Source of the DNA: Marsupella aquatica
Taxonomy: Eukaryota; Marchantiophyta
Direction of reading: 5' to 3'
Assembly (NCBI GenBank): GCA_973895155.1
Contig: OZ316893.1
Span: forward strand, 24,614,001 to 24,678,000
Length of the DNA: 64,000 nt
The notes beneath the pieces were generated by a model. That model ran no database searches and had not been told where the DNA came from. It worked only from the letters and a program-made list of their open reading frames with translations. Positions 12,939 through 24,089 of the stretch are shown piece after piece (position 1 is the first letter of the stretch; every line of letters starts with the position of its first letter). A program made the position numbers and the translations under genes.

Positions 12939-14453
12939 TTATTGAGTTCCCGTCATGTGATCTTCACCATCTATGACGTACTGAGTAGCGTTGTCCTCAA
13001 TCCCACCTTTACGCTCGACAGATTGGAACGGACCACCACCAACAGCGTGTTGCTGTTGCAGATTATGCAGAATCTGCAAAGCCAACGAGCTTCTTTGACC
13101 CGGAGTTTCTTCGACTGGACTTCCGTGTAAGAAAACACCCAGAAGCAGCGATACCACATTCTGTTGACTTTGCATCATTTGAGCCTGCATTTGCGCAATA
13201 GTCGCCTGATGTCCCAACTGGAGAGTCGTCATCCGCTCTCTCCACTCTTGCTTCTCCTCCTCCCGCTTCTCCTCCCACGTCCTCTCTTTGTGTTTCTCTT
13301 CCTCCCACCTGACTCGATTCGTCAAATCGCGCTCATATTCTCTGTCCTCCCTCTCCCTCTCCCTCCTCCTCTCCTGCTCCTCTCTAATCCTCTCTCTCTC
13401 CAGCCTATTGTACTCCCTTTCGCGCTCTGCAGATTCACGGAGAAATTCGCGCTGCTCCCTCTCCCGCTCCTTGTCCCTCTCCCGTGCCTCCCGCTGCGCA
13501 TCCCTCTCCCGCTGCTCGGTAATGTATGCTCCCAGGAAGGCCAGGATCTTACCCTCGGTCAGCACCGGGCCGCCCCCATCGCTTACACTGCTCATAGGAT
13601 CTCGATGCCGCTTCAATTTCTTCTTCCTCGGTCCTAGGTCCTCCTCGTCCCTCATCATCATCCCGTCCTCCTCGTCCGCATAGCATTCGAGTCCGAGGCC
13701 CGAGACTACACCGGCTCCCCCCGTCAGGTCCTCTCCTTCCAGAGTTCCTCCGCCTCCTCCGCCGATGGAGCCATTCCCTCCCTCGCCCCCGAGCAGACGC
13801 GAATTGCTCCCGTTGAAGGCATGGCGGACACGGGAGGAGAATTCGGACAAGCGTCCCCGACCGCGACCTCCTCCGCCTCCGCCCCCGGGCTTTCCCTGAG
13901 CGCTGCCATCGAAGGACTTGTTGACGAGAGTGCTCGAGGGGCTGCCAGAGCCATTGCCGAGCGAGTCGTTCATGTCCAGCTCGACATCTCCGAACACTTC
14001 CTTGTAGCGTAAGAAATTCGACCAGTGCACAATGCCTTCCGTCCAGTCATACTCGTCTTGCAGCAGCTGCCCTCCACCTCCTCCCCCTCCTCCACCACTC
14101 TGTCCACCACCGCCACCATTACAAGCAACATGACCAACAATACCGCCGCCGAGCTCCTTGCTGCTGCAGCCTCCGTTGGACGTCGCAGCATGGAAGGAGC
14201 GACGAATCTTCTGCTTGACTCCCAGATACTGATTCCTCATGTTCTGAATTTTCACGGACAGATCTCGCCAACTCCACTCCCACGGAAACGACACATTATC
14301 CCGGAAGTGGTGCACGGCATTCACGTGCGTTGCAATGGGCTCGAATTTCTTCTCCCGTGTCTTCAGCTTGGCGAGCGTCCCCGCTCTCGCCATCTCGCCG
14401 TACTTTGAAATCAGCGTCTGTTCTTCTTCCTCGCTCCATTTCTTGCGGCGCAT
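12939..14453 (-). CDS. Trihelix/SANT-like transcription factor, 504 aa, single exon
   Basis: A probable DNA-binding nuclear protein. Residues about 4-86 form a Myb/SANT-like trihelix domain: W6 in the first helix and a FPWEWSWRDLSVKIQNMRNQ segment near residues 57-74. A second conserved patch, DEYDWTEGIVHWSNFLRYKE, at about 133-152 is followed by VFGDVELD; both are separated by poly-glycine linkers (about 113-128, 190-200, 230-236). A basic cluster RKKKLKRHR at 276-284 looks like a nuclear localisation signal. Residues about 310-430 are an Arg/Glu-rich coiled coil, and the tail is Met/Gln-rich. The start is the first ATG, immediately before the domain, and the frame is unbroken. The layout resembles plant trihelix proteins annotated as 'sequence-specific DNA binding transcription factor', but I cannot assign the orthologue. 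Poly-Gly tracts come from (CCTCCT)n-like DNA on the plus strand and may vary in length. Confidence 0.85.
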   Translation of the reverse strand: MRRKKWSEEEEQTLISKYGEMARAGTLAKLKTREKKFEPIATHVNAVHHFRDNVSFPWEWSWRDLSVKIQNMRNQYLGVKQKIRRSFHAATSNGGCSSKELGGGIVGHVACNGGGGGQSGGGGGGGGGQLLQDEYDWTEGIVHWSNFLRYKEVFGDVELDMNDSLGNGSGSPSSTLVNKSFDGSAQGKPGGGGGGGRGRGRLSEFSSRVRHAFNGSNSRLLGGEGGNGSIGGGGGGTLEGEDLTGGAGVVSGLGLECYADEEDGMMMRDEEDLGPRKKKLKRHRDPMSSVSDGGGPVLTEGKILAFLGAYITEQRERDAQREARERDKEREREQREFLRESAEREREYNRLERERIREEQERRREREREDREYERDLTNRVRWEEEKHKERTWEEKREEEKQEWRERMTTLQLGHQATIAQMQAQMMQSQQNVVSLLLGVFLHGSPVEETPGQRSSLALQILHNLQQQHAVGGGPFQSVERKGGIEDNATQYVIDGEDHMTGTQ

Positions 14454-15450
14454 GTCAACAACACCACCCCGCGCAACTCGCCCTACCAGAATTGGCCTTA
14501 ACCGAAAATCGTCCCAATCTCCAATCGAGCTTCAATGTGGTCCACCACCTTCACATGCGTCCACCTCTTTCGACCCAACCACAAAGCAAGACTCACATTC
14601 GAAGATGCCAAGCCCAGCACTCACATTCAGAGACCAAACCATCTCGACTTGCATGATGCCGAAGGCGTCTGTACTCCACACCACGACGAAGCTACCATTT
14701 CTCCAATGCCTCTCCACTCCCGCAGAAGATCGTTTTTCCTCCAAACCAAAAAAAAAAAAAAAAAACAACGTTACCCGAAACCCCCTCAGAAGAAGCGTTG
14801 ATCGAGTTCCACGAGCTCAAAATTTCTGCGCGACGCAAGCGCAATCGAGCTCACTCTCTCTCTCTCGCTCTGCGTCTGCTTCCCTTCCGTCTCGGCGACG
14901 AGGAGCACTCTCGCCTGGACGATGATGACGACGAGCTGCGCAGCTCTCTGGCGATGGGGGAGCATTGTCGGACGATTGTCGGGCGACACTGAGAGCGGTT
15001 CCCAAAACGTCGGCTCGCTCACCAACCCGAACGCATCCACGCTCATGGATTGCTTTTCAGCTCGCCCTGCCTCCTTAACCATGGTTAGTTAGCGACACCA
15101 TCGATGGTCGCGTTTGCTCCACACCAAATTTCTCCCCTCCAATTCGACCGAATCTCGCGTTTCCACGCCCTAAAAACACCGAAACCACGAGATTTCGAGA
15201 TTTCCAGCAGCAGAGAAATCGACAAATTGGGCACAATTCGCACAATTCGCACAGTGACAGCAATTATGGTACAGCTTCCGACTTCCGACAGTCAGTTCCT
15301 CGACTCGCCTACGACTGCACCTCGTGCTCTGTCTCCTCTGCAACACACGACACGAAGAGGGGAGGGGGCTTTATGTGCCTTCACATCAGAGTACTTTTTG
15401 GTGCTCGTTTTCCGAGGTTCTAGGGAAAAAGGGAAAAAGGGGAAAACCCA
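14454..15450 (-). promoter_or_regulatory. Upstream region of the trihelix-like gene
   Basis: The sequence upstream (higher coordinates) of the minus-strand start codon is CT/GA-rich, as is common in plant 5' leaders. It includes a run of about 17 A at 14749-14765 (poly-T on the coding strand) and a (CT)n tract at 14850-14870. No clear TATA box is seen. Plus-strand open frames here (such as 15104-15517) have no recognisable domain; a divergent transcript cannot be excluded. Confidence 0.4.
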
Positions 15451-15479
15451 ACCCATCCTAGTCTACATGGGTAGGTCAT

Positions 15480-16540
15480 GTTTATCTCAGTTTTCACAAA
15501 AGGATATATTAAATTAAAATATAAGTTTATATTTACGAAAACAAGTTTAGCCGAGTTTTCAGAACATAATCTATTTTTTTAAAATAAAATGTATAAATTT
15601 TTGTTCATATTTGATAAATAAGTAAAACCTTTCACACATATTTGAGTTTTCCAAACTTATATATAATATTTTATTAAAAATTATTTATTTATTTTTATAA
15701 TATAATTTATTTATAAAAAATTTTATTATTTTTATTTACTTTTTATTTTTTTTACTATTAAAATTTAAATTTATTTTTTTTATATTATTAAATTTCTATA
15801 ATTTATATATTATAAATTATTTTTATTTTTTATATTTTTTATATATTTTTTAATTATAAATCTTTTTGTGTATTTATATTATATAATTAAATAGAATTTA
15901 TAAATATATTCAATATCTAAAAATATTTATTTTAATTAAAAGTGTCAAACTTAGAAAAATTTCAATTTTTTCTTTTCTCATAAAAAATTTTAAAATATAA
16001 TCATGAAAAATAAATTTTATTTTAAAATTTTATTTTAAATTAATAAAATATTTATTATCTTCATTCATTTATTTATTTAATTTATATTATATTATTTTTA
16101 TAATATAATTATTAATATATTATTATTTATTATATATTATAATATAATTTTTTTTAACAAATAAAAATTTTATACTTTTAATTTTATAATTTATTAATTA
16201 ATTTAATTTTTAATATTATGATATTAATAAATAAAAAATTAATTATAATATTATTAAATATTTTAAAATTTAAATATTTTCATCTTGTAATAACTTTATT
16301 TTTTTATTTTTTTATATATTTTATTAATTTATAAATATATTAATATTTTTTTTAAAATACTAAATTTTTGGAGCACTAATTTTTATTCTATGATTATTAT
16401 TTGTGAATATTTTTATTTTTATTTTTTTATTATCTCCCTTGATTGGATCGTTTAATATGAGGGATCATGTCTTTTTTGTTTGGTGTCTTTTATTTTTTAT
16501 AATTAAAATATAATAAAAAATAAAAAATAATATAAAAAAA
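15480..16540. other. Extremely AT-rich island of about 1 kb
   Basis: Almost only A and T for about a kilobase, with long TTTTATTTTTTATA-type runs and no open frame of note. It is sharply bounded on both sides by ordinary-composition DNA. Weakly similar, oppositely oriented phrases border it (TAGTCTACATGGG near 15460 and the complement of CCCATGTCTATCC near 16575), which might be relics of element termini. It could also act as a matrix-attachment or insulator-like region. No function is shown by the sequence. Confidence 0.7.
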
Positions 16541-18065
16541 GAGAACTTAAAACCCGAATGGACCGAGATGTTTCCCATGTCTATCCTTATGGACTGTGAC
16601 ATAGGGATTGATTGTTCTATACCTCATTAAGGGTGAAATGGGCTACAAATGGATGGTAAATCGCCTTTAATTTTCCATAGGCAATTTATTTGCATCTAAG
16701 TTACCACTGGTGGCGGGAAGCGCAAGTAAATCCAGCGCATTTTACGGGGAAACACTCCCGCAATATCGCTACACTATAAGGATGTCAGAAAAGTTATATC
16801 CTCATGCCCAAAGTTGACCTCGTTGTGCAGCTCCCGTGAGAAGGTATGATCAAGCTTGGAGTTTTGTGCTATGTTTGTTGCTATGTCCTACAGTTTGTTG
16901 TCCTTTAGTTTGCACTTTACAACACCTTGTCTCTGTGCCCTCAGCCTGCACCTCACCTCTGTCTGCACCTTACTTAGTCTTGTGGCTGACAGCAGACAGC
17001 TCTGCACCTGCTCTTTCCAACATTCGCTTTTCGCCTGCCATCTTGTGTCATTTTCTATTGCAATCCCTGGTTGTCTGGCTCACTTGCTTCTCTAATGTTT
17101 GTGGCATTCCTGGATATTCCAGGTTCAGTTGTCAAAGTGCTCAACGTCGCCTTGCGTATGAGCTTCAGTCAATCTTTTTTGGTGGCTTATTGTAATCAGT
17201 TAATTTAATACAACATATTCAATGAGCAAATGTGGATCCATGTCATTTAACAACTTCAATTTGTTTGCTTGAAATACTGTCGAGGCATACAATGTAATTG
17301 AATGGAATGAAGGTCCAATGATGAAGTAAGGAAGCATCTGAGTCTAAGAAATGAGGCGTTTAATCTGGAGGAAATAACCAACAAGCTAGAAGATATAATT
17401 TTCATGTTGCACACTGCCCTTGCCGATTTAATTCATTGAATATGAGATTGAATCCCATGGAATAGCTCAAACATCCCAATAGTCCAAGGATACTCAATAA
17501 AATACTCGAGGCGCTATGTGTAAAACATGCAGCACTGAGGACTTAATTAGCCAATTAATTAAGTTTACCGATTTGTATTACTTGGCCCAATTAGTGTTAC
17601 AAGAATCAGTCCTAGAATGCTACTTCTTTGCCTCTTGCTCCATAAATCTTACTTAGGAAAGATGGACTCCATAGACCCTTATGAGTCTTGGCTCCAAACT
17701 GTTGAACTCAATTCTTCTGACTCCGAAGACCTTGACTATGACTTTGAAGTTGACCTCCCTCCTCCCATCACTCATGTCTATGAAGTACCCCAGTCCCTTC
17801 ACGCACAAGATCATACCATTCATCCTACTCATGGTGTGGAGGACTTGCCCCGCACGGATAATTCGCGCAGGGATCCGACAATTGATGTCAAAGAGTTGGT
17901 GGAGGAGGATGAACCAGCTCAGATTCTTCTCATACATTCAGGTGGTCCTAAACATAGTCTCCTTCAAGTTTGCCTTGGATTGGTCAAGTAAGGGAACCGT
18001 TCTTTACTTAAAGCCCATGATGATTTTAACAACACAACCTCAAATTGTGCAGGGTTTGTTGATGG
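16541..18065. other. Anonymous DNA with one acidic open frame
   Basis: Most of it holds nothing recognisable. A plus-strand open frame at 17617-17991 encodes an acidic stretch (MDSIDPYESWLQTVELNSSD, then Asp/Glu-rich) that might be a fragment of a retroelement or host gene. I cannot assign it. Confidence 0.3.
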
Positions 18066-18200
18066 TCACGACCTAGAGACCTTGGCATCATACGACAAAT
18101 CCCCCTTAACCCCCGCCTTAACCACTGATAATGCTATAGTTGCCCAATGTTGGTCAACTTTGTCACCATCCACAAAAATCATCCATGATTTTCCATGGAG
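18066..18200 (-). pseudogene. Possible DUF1917/UPF0696-like gene fragment
   Basis: The end of a 160-codon minus-strand frame reads SWMIFVDGDKVDQHW, then a variable stretch, then DAKVS. From memory, DUF1917 (UPF0696, C11orf68-like) proteins have the pattern GKW-hhF-(x)-VDxxWxxIA-(x)-aKVS. Only this block fits. Upstream sequence in the same frame (to 18548) does not clearly match, and the frame stops right after the motif. The opposite strand also has a plausible open frame here. Best read as a short fragment, perhaps carried in by a transposon; the family assignment is tentative. Confidence 0.3.
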
Positions 18201-18548
18201 GACATTGTGGGTAACAGCTAGGGACTGAATGTGGGTAGTGGTCAGCCTCTGTATAGACAACAAGTAAAGGTGATCCCAAGCTGCAGCCAAAGAAAGTGTG
18301 CTCACAATAGCATCCAACTTGTGGGCAAACTGTGCACTAACTGTTAACCATGGTATGTGGTTGAAGGGAATAGAGGATGGCTTCCATTCCTCAAGGAATT
18401 CAGCAATGGTTTGGTACTCGCTATCATAGGTGACCACATGGTCAGAACTACCAATGTCCATACGGAGGTAACAATCCTGCAAGGTAAGAATCCTGCAAGC
18501 AATAAGGAACAGGGTAGCATGACTTATATAAGGTCCATCCGTAACCAT

Positions 18549-19500
18549 ACAACTGTATTTGAGAGTCCTTTTAGAAATCCTGGAATTTATGGTTCATGAT
18601 TGTTTGAAGTGGAAGGAGAGTGGCTTAGGCATTTCAAGTTGGTGTTCAATGGTCTAGGGAAGTATGATAGAGATCACGTTGACATGGATCTGTCATTGAT
18701 GTATGAATTTCAGGGACATTCTAGCACAAATCAAAGCGTTGTGAGTAAGATGAGAAGCGCTATGAATCCTATGTAATAAAAAGATACAATCAAGTCTGAA
18801 ATCATAAAAGTTTTGATTTGGAAGAGAAAGGAATTGGTAACGTCCTTAAGGGCGTAAGATCATTCATACAGCAACCCGGATGACCACGGTAAGGGGGACA
18901 CGCAGGTTCCAGCAAAAAAAAAGTTTGACAATACGTACAGCAACGCAAAGCAACGAATACAAAATGCAAGAATTTAGCCAGATCAAGCTAAAATGCTATA
19001 GTGCAATGCAAGAATAGAATCGCCAATGACAACAGCTCGGAAGGGGCATCGACAAGCAGCAAGAACTTTCCAACGTAGGCTTAACAACAGGTAAAGCAAG
19101 ATTGGGGACAAAAGTCCAACCTTGGACGTTTGAAGAAAGCACAACCTCAGCCCTTTCTTTCTTCTCAAGGACCGTTTTGTCTACCACACAATGAGGCGAT
19201 GCTTCATAGCAACACTGTACAACAGAAGGATTAGCTATGGGTTCCAAATTGAGTCAAATTTCAATGAAAAAGCGAAAGCGGAAGATTCCATGAAAACACT
19301 GGTCTCACCTTCTAGAGCAGGCATAAAGCTAACTCTGGCCTGTCACCGATGCCAAAATGAGAATGGATGGAGTGACCGGCTGAACAGACTCGTTGATCGG
19401 GAGATTGAACTGGAACTTACTATCACAGGTCATATAACCATTTACAGGTCATTTTACGGACGGAATGGGAATGGGTATGAATAGTACCCAAACATATTTT
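18549..19500. other. Anonymous DNA before the copia LTR
   Basis: No recognisable coding region, repeat or RNA gene. Confidence 0.35.
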
Positions 19501-19789
19501 TGTTGAGTATTGCTCTTAGTCTTGTGACTCTAGAGCTAACCATAGTTAGGCTAACTCAGGTTAGGACTTAGCTTAGATTAGCAGTGATGCATGCTGTATA
19601 TAACCAGGGCTGATGCCAGCCCCTAGTGGATTCAGTTCATTGTTGGAGTGGGCAAGAGAGAAGTAAAGGTCTCTTGCTTTCCCGTGGACGTAGCCTCAAT
19701 CGTGAGGTGAACCACGTACTCACTATGTCGACTAATTTGTATGGTTTTCACATGTGCATGATGTCTTGGGATAGGGATTATCCCCAACA
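19501..19789 (+). mobile_element. 5' LTR of a Ty1/copia-type (or LARD/TRIM) retroelement
   Basis: A 289-bp segment begins TGTTGAGTATTGC and ends GATTATCCCCAACA, giving the usual TGTTG...CAACA inverted ends. A TATA-like 'gtatataacc' at about 19595-19604 fits the U3 promoter position. The boundary is fixed by the canonical primer-binding site two bases downstream. I found no second LTR downstream before other repeats begin, so the element is truncated. Confidence 0.85.
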
Positions 19790-19791
19790 AG

Positions 19792-19803
19792 TGGTATCAG
19801 AGC
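19792..19803 (+). other. Primer-binding site for initiator tRNA-Met
   Basis: TGGTATCAGAGC is the standard plant retrotransposon primer-binding site, complementary to the 3' end of initiator tRNA-Met. It lies two bases after the LTR end, at the expected place. Confidence 0.95.
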
Positions 19804-21315
19804 ATGTCTAGGAGGTGACATTATGGTGACAAGAATTTCTTGTATAGTTGACGGTTTGAAGATCCTGAGAGTTTTTTGTTGCATGAAACTTGTTGGTGGT
19901 GGGCTCATTGGATAGATCGTTGAGAGGGCTTTCTAACGGTGGTTAGAAATCATCGATCGGGTTTCTGAATGAGGAGTAATCATAGAGAACGTTTCTTCTA
20001 TGGAGTTTAATGTTTGACGGTATTTTTTGTGGGAGGGACTAGAGTTTGTTTTTTGCAACGGTGTGAGCTGTGCAGTGCGGGAGGCGTCGCATGTTATAGC
20101 TCAAGTTGTAAGTTGAAGCGAGCTGGCCGTTTTGGTACCTGGTTTGCTGGCGTTTGCAGTGCGAGTGTGACGTGACGAGTAGGAGTTGAGTTCTGGTTTT
20201 TTGACAAACTGTGGTGCTTGTTTTTCCTTGAACCGGGTTACTTGTCGTGACGCTTGACTCCAAGAAGCAAACGCAAAGTGCTACAGCTCAACGAAAAGAT
20301 TGCAGCGAAGCACTTGTTTTGAGTCCAGGATTGGCACTTGACGCAGAGAGAGTGTGACTTGACGGAAGTTGTTTCTTTGCTATACTTGCAGACTGTGCCG
20401 GTGCAATTTGACAACTTTTTCCGTTAGCGATGGTCATTTCTCTTGTGCAAAGCAGCGGCATTTATGAACATATTTTTTCTTAAGGTCGTTTATGGTTTTA
20501 AGAGGGGTTTAGGGCATTTTTTGGTGTGTTTATACACACAAAAACGTGTGCATACACACACACACATTTTTCACCTAGCCCGGCTCGCATATGCGCCCCC
20601 TCCCTCGCAGCTGCTGCCCCCGACAACGGCCTCCCGGCTTGCAGCCCTGCCCTGCTTGTATGCGATTGCCGCCGCCTGTACGCGAATCCGCCTTGACCCG
20701 GACATACACGCTCCCCGTACCCCTGCGCATACCCCCACCTGTGTAAGCTGACATGCATCGCGCATGTACGCGTGTGCGCATTTTTGAGCATATTTTTGCT
20801 AAGGGGCCTACAAGACCCCTTTAAGGGCCAATTTTCTTTGTTTTTCCTCGTCTCGTCTATTGGCAGTCCTGGGCCCGGTGACCCTCTATTTTAATTGCTC
20901 TGGCAGGGAGAACGGCCCCCTGTGAGCCCTGTTGTACTGTGCGGGGAATATCTGCAAAATAGAGAGTGTGTTTTTGGCCGCTAGTCAAAGATTCCAAGGT
21001 TCGAACGGTAACTTTTTTGGATATTTTTTGGCAAGGACGTAGCCACTGAAGTTAGCAACACAGCGCAATGATCGAATCACAATTCCAAAGACGGGTTGTA
21101 CTTGGCATTTTGGTTATTCCCTGAGGTGATCAAAATAGGGGAGTTTCCCAAGGTTTTACCCACCCGACCAAAATTTGAATAAAATTTTGGTTGGATTTTG
21201 GTTTTGAATTTGATTTTCAGTGTTGGACTCCTAGCTTTGTGGTCTACACGGCGGTGTTGAGTTTTGAGTTTTTTGAGAAGTTGTGAAAAACAACATTTTT
21301 TTGTGATTTTCTCAT
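19804..21315 (+). other. Untranslated leader of the truncated copia-like element
   Basis: About 1.5 kb between the primer-binding site and the first plausible gag ATG. It includes a (CA)n tract at 20530-20570 and an unusually GC-rich patch at about 20575-20780 inside otherwise AT-leaning DNA. Overlapping open frames in that patch exist in several frames and reflect composition. A long leader like this suggests a non-autonomous derivative or an acquired insert. Confidence 0.45.
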
Positions 21316-21474
21316 ATGAGTGACTCGGAGGAGACTGGGAGAATTGAAGTTGGTGAAGCTTCAAATTTGCGTCGGTCAGAAGTACTGTTTGAGAAAGAGC
21401 TTGTACCATTTGAGGAGGCACTAGAAGAAAACAGGGCCCTCTATGACCAATCACCCAATGTCGGAGATGAATAA
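21316..21474 (+). pseudogene. Truncated gag-like ORF start, 52 aa
   Basis: ATG at 21316 opens a 52-residue acidic frame (MSDSEETGRIEVGEASNLRR...) ending at TAA 21472-21474. Its position after the LTR, primer site and leader fits the start of a copia gag. The sequence turns into unrelated AATGAC-rich repeats at the stop codon, so the rest of gag-pol is missing. Identity as gag is inferred from position, not from a domain. Confidence 0.4.
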
Positions 21475-21820
21475 ATGACCAAAATTTTTAATGACACAAA
21501 AAGAATGACAGGGGAATGACTGCCCACAATCACCAATGGACTGAAATGACAAAATGTTAACTTTTGCGTCATTTTGTATTATGTCTGTAATGACTGATGT
21601 GACCAAAATGACCCAATTTCCCTAAATGGTCAATTTAGACACATGTCTTAAATAACGTAATTAATAACAATAATGATAAATCAGTATATAGCAACATTAT
21701 AGTCACTTTGGACAATGATTGAAATGACCAAAAATCTATTTGGGTCATTTTGGACAACGGTGATAAATGACAAAAAATGTATTACAGTCATTTTAACCAA
21801 CGGTGTTAAATGACAAAATA
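21475..21820. repeat. AATGAC/GTCATT-rich repeat margin
   Basis: The hexamers AATGAC and GTCATT recur many times in both orientations in 350 bp. Around 21735-21815 the spacing is about 42 bp, half the unit of the following 83-bp array. This looks like the terminal or subterminal zone of a non-autonomous DNA transposon, but no terminal inverted repeats could be fixed. Confidence 0.5.
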
Positions 21821-22402
21821 TAGGGTCAATCTGAAAATGAGAATATATCAGTGTTTATAACAACATATTGTCATTATGGACTTCTTCCATAAATGACTAA
21901 CTCTAGGGTCAATCTTGAAATTAGGACATATCAGTGTTTACAAGAACATACCGTCATTATGGACTTCTCTCATAAATGACTAACTCTAGGGTCAATCTTG
22001 AAATTAGGACATATTAGTGTTTACAAGAACATACCGTCATTATGGACTTCTCTCATAAATGACTAACTCTAGGGTCAATCTTGAAATTAAGACATATCAG
22101 TGTTTACAAGAACATACCGTCATTATGGACTTCTCTCATAAATGACTAACTCTAGAGTCAAACTTGAAATTAGGATATATCGGTGTTTACAACAACATAC
22201 TGTCATTATGGACTTGTTGCATAAATGACTAAATATAGGGTCAATCTAAATATCATGATATATCAATGTTTACAATAACATACAGTCATTATGGACTTAT
22301 TGCATAAATGACTACTTATAGAGTCATTAAAGAACCCAAGAGATATGAAGATTAAAATATTCAATAGTCATTCCAGACACCGGTCATAATTGTAGAGTCA
22401 TT
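21821..22402 (+). repeat. 83-bp satellite, about seven copies
   Basis: The phrase TAGGGTCAAT or close variants begins at 21821, 21904, 21987, 22070, 22153, 22236 and 22319, exactly 83 bp apart each time. Every unit contains GTCATTATGGACTT followed by ATAAATGACTAA, so each carries a GTCATT...AATGAC inverted pair. The central copies are nearly identical and the outer ones more diverged. Confidence 0.9.
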
Positions 22403-23100
22403 GATATAGTTGATAACCCTTCCACTAACTAGTGCGGGACACAATACTCATCATTGGCCTCCCACTGGTTGGGGCATTAGCAATTTGAACACATGTCTTG
22501 CATTTACTTTAGGCATGATGCACCTAGCTTTGGGGAAATCACCTTTGGAGTGATTTTCTAGAAGTGTCACCATATATAGATGCTCGCATATTATTGTATC
22601 CAAAGGCAAATGAAACATTTTTGTCTCTCCAAGAAGTAGGGCAATACCAATGGAAGGTTGTCATCCTTTGTTGTAATTGTGTCATGTTTGTGCCGGTGTT
22701 TGGATGGGGAATATTTTAATTTGCAAATAAATAGTGATGGGGCATTCAAGGAGCTAGTGTAATCTTTATTGGGTCATTTCTAAAAATATTTGCATCACAA
22801 ATACCAATGACTACAAGTAGGGTCATTAAATTTGTCATATGGACTGTCATATAAGTCAAGTGACTAGACTTGTGGTCATTTGTGTGGTCCCTCATGCAGT
22901 CATTAAACACAAGCACAAATGACCAGTTTGGGGCTAGGGGCTGGAGGTGGGCCCTAGAGTGCATGGGGCCCCACATAGAGGTGAGAACCCCTCCACTGGG
23001 TGCGGGACACTATACTCATCATTGTCCAACCACTAGTTGCGACATAAACACTTTGGACACATGTTTTTGTGTTTACTTGAGGCATGATGCACCTTTGGGG

Positions 23101-23136
23101 AAATCACTCCCAAGTCGTACGACTTTGGAGTGATTT
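23101..23136. repeat. 36-bp palindrome in tandem copy 2
   Basis: Arms AAATCACTCC and GGAGTGATTT enclose the perfect palindrome AAGTCGTACGACTT (23112-23125). The corresponding place in copy 1 (22536-22556) has only the outer arms. Confidence 0.85.
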
Positions 23137-23678
23137 GCCAAAAGTGCAACCATGGATGTATACCATCACATCCAAAGGCAAATAAAAGTTGTTTTTTGGT
23201 TCTCCAAGAGGTAGTGCTGCACCAATGGAATGGGCAGGGGAGTCGTGCTTCTCTGCATGGTGTGGGTGCAGGATTAGGGTATAGGAATATTCCAACCTTG
23301 CAAGGAATCTAAAGCCGGCTCTCTTTGGAGGTACTAGGGCCTTTATTGGGTCATATGTGAGCAATTGCCCATCATAAATGCCAATTACTACAAGAAAGAT
23401 CATTAAAATGGTCACATTGGATGTCATATAAGCAGAATGACCTAAATTATTGTCATTTGAGGGGTCCCTCATGCAGTCATTAAGGAAAAGCACAAATGAC
23501 CAGTTTGACACTAGGGGCTGGAGGTGGGCCTTAGAGTGCCATGGGGCCCCACATAGAGGTGAGAACCCTTCCACTATGTGCGGGACACTATACTCATCAT
23601 TGTCCAACCACTAGTTGCGACATAAACACTTTGGACACATGTTTTTGCGTTTACTTGAGGCATGATGCATCTTTGGGG

Positions 23679-23714
23679 AAATCACTCCCAAGTCGTACGA
23701 CTTTGGAGTGATTT
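23679..23714. repeat. 36-bp palindrome in tandem copy 3
   Basis: Same palindrome as at 23101-23136, with AAGTCGTACGACTT at 23690-23703. Confidence 0.85.
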
Positions 23715-24067
23715 GCCAAAAGTGTCAAATAGGCGCATACCATCACATCCAAAGGCAAATAAAAGTTGTTTTTTGGTTCTCCAAGAGGTAGTGCTCCACC
23801 AATGGAATGGGCAGGGGAGTCATGCTTCCTTGTGTGGTGTGGATGCGGGTTTAGAGAAGAGGAATATTCAGACCTTCCAAGGAATCTAAAGCGGGCTCTC
23901 TTTGGAGGTACTAGGGCCCCCATTGGGTCATTTTTGGGCAAAGTTGTGTCATAAGTGCCAATGACTATAAATAGGGTCATTGAAATTGTCATATAGGATG
24001 TCATATAAGTCAAATGACTGGACTTGTTGTCATTTGAAGGGTCCCTAAACATAGTGACGGACCAAAC

Positions 24068-24089
24068 GAGAAGTGTGACCACACTTCTC
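24068..24089. repeat. Perfect 10-bp-arm hairpin at the end of the repeat block
   Basis: GAGAAGTGTG (24068-24077), loop AC, CACACTTCTC (24080-24089). It sits at the junction between the tandem 575-bp units and the palindrome-bearing gene unit. It is not followed by a CTRR end, so a Helitron terminus is not supported. Confidence 0.7.

Larger units (their letters stand above)
22412..24060. repeat. Three tandem copies of a ~575-bp unit
   Basis: The landmark 'aaccc(t/c)tccact...gcgggacac' starts at about 22412, 22983 and 23561, giving unit lengths of about 571 and 578 bp; the third copy is cut short near 24060. Shared blocks include 'ggcatgatgca(c/t)', 'ccaaaggcaaat' and a stretch with GTCAT(A/T) motifs. 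Open frames of up to 167 codons on both strands (22746-24100) are repeated with the unit and have no domain, so they are not annotated as genes. Confidence 0.85.

Noticed and set aside
13164-14925. Plus-strand frames opposite and beside the trihelix gene
   Set aside because: Serine/leucine/proline-rich shadows of the Arg/Glu- and Gly-coding strand.
16836-17195. 119-codon plus-strand frame rich in Leu, Cys and Ser
   Set aside because: Membrane-like composition comes from CT-rich DNA; no signal, domain or splice context.
20443-20791. Overlapping frames of 60-100 codons in the GC-rich leader patch
   Set aside because: Four frames are open at once because of high GC; none has a domain or conserved look.
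24068-24089. Helitron 3' hairpin
   Set aside because: The hairpin is perfect but no CTRR end follows at the usual distance.
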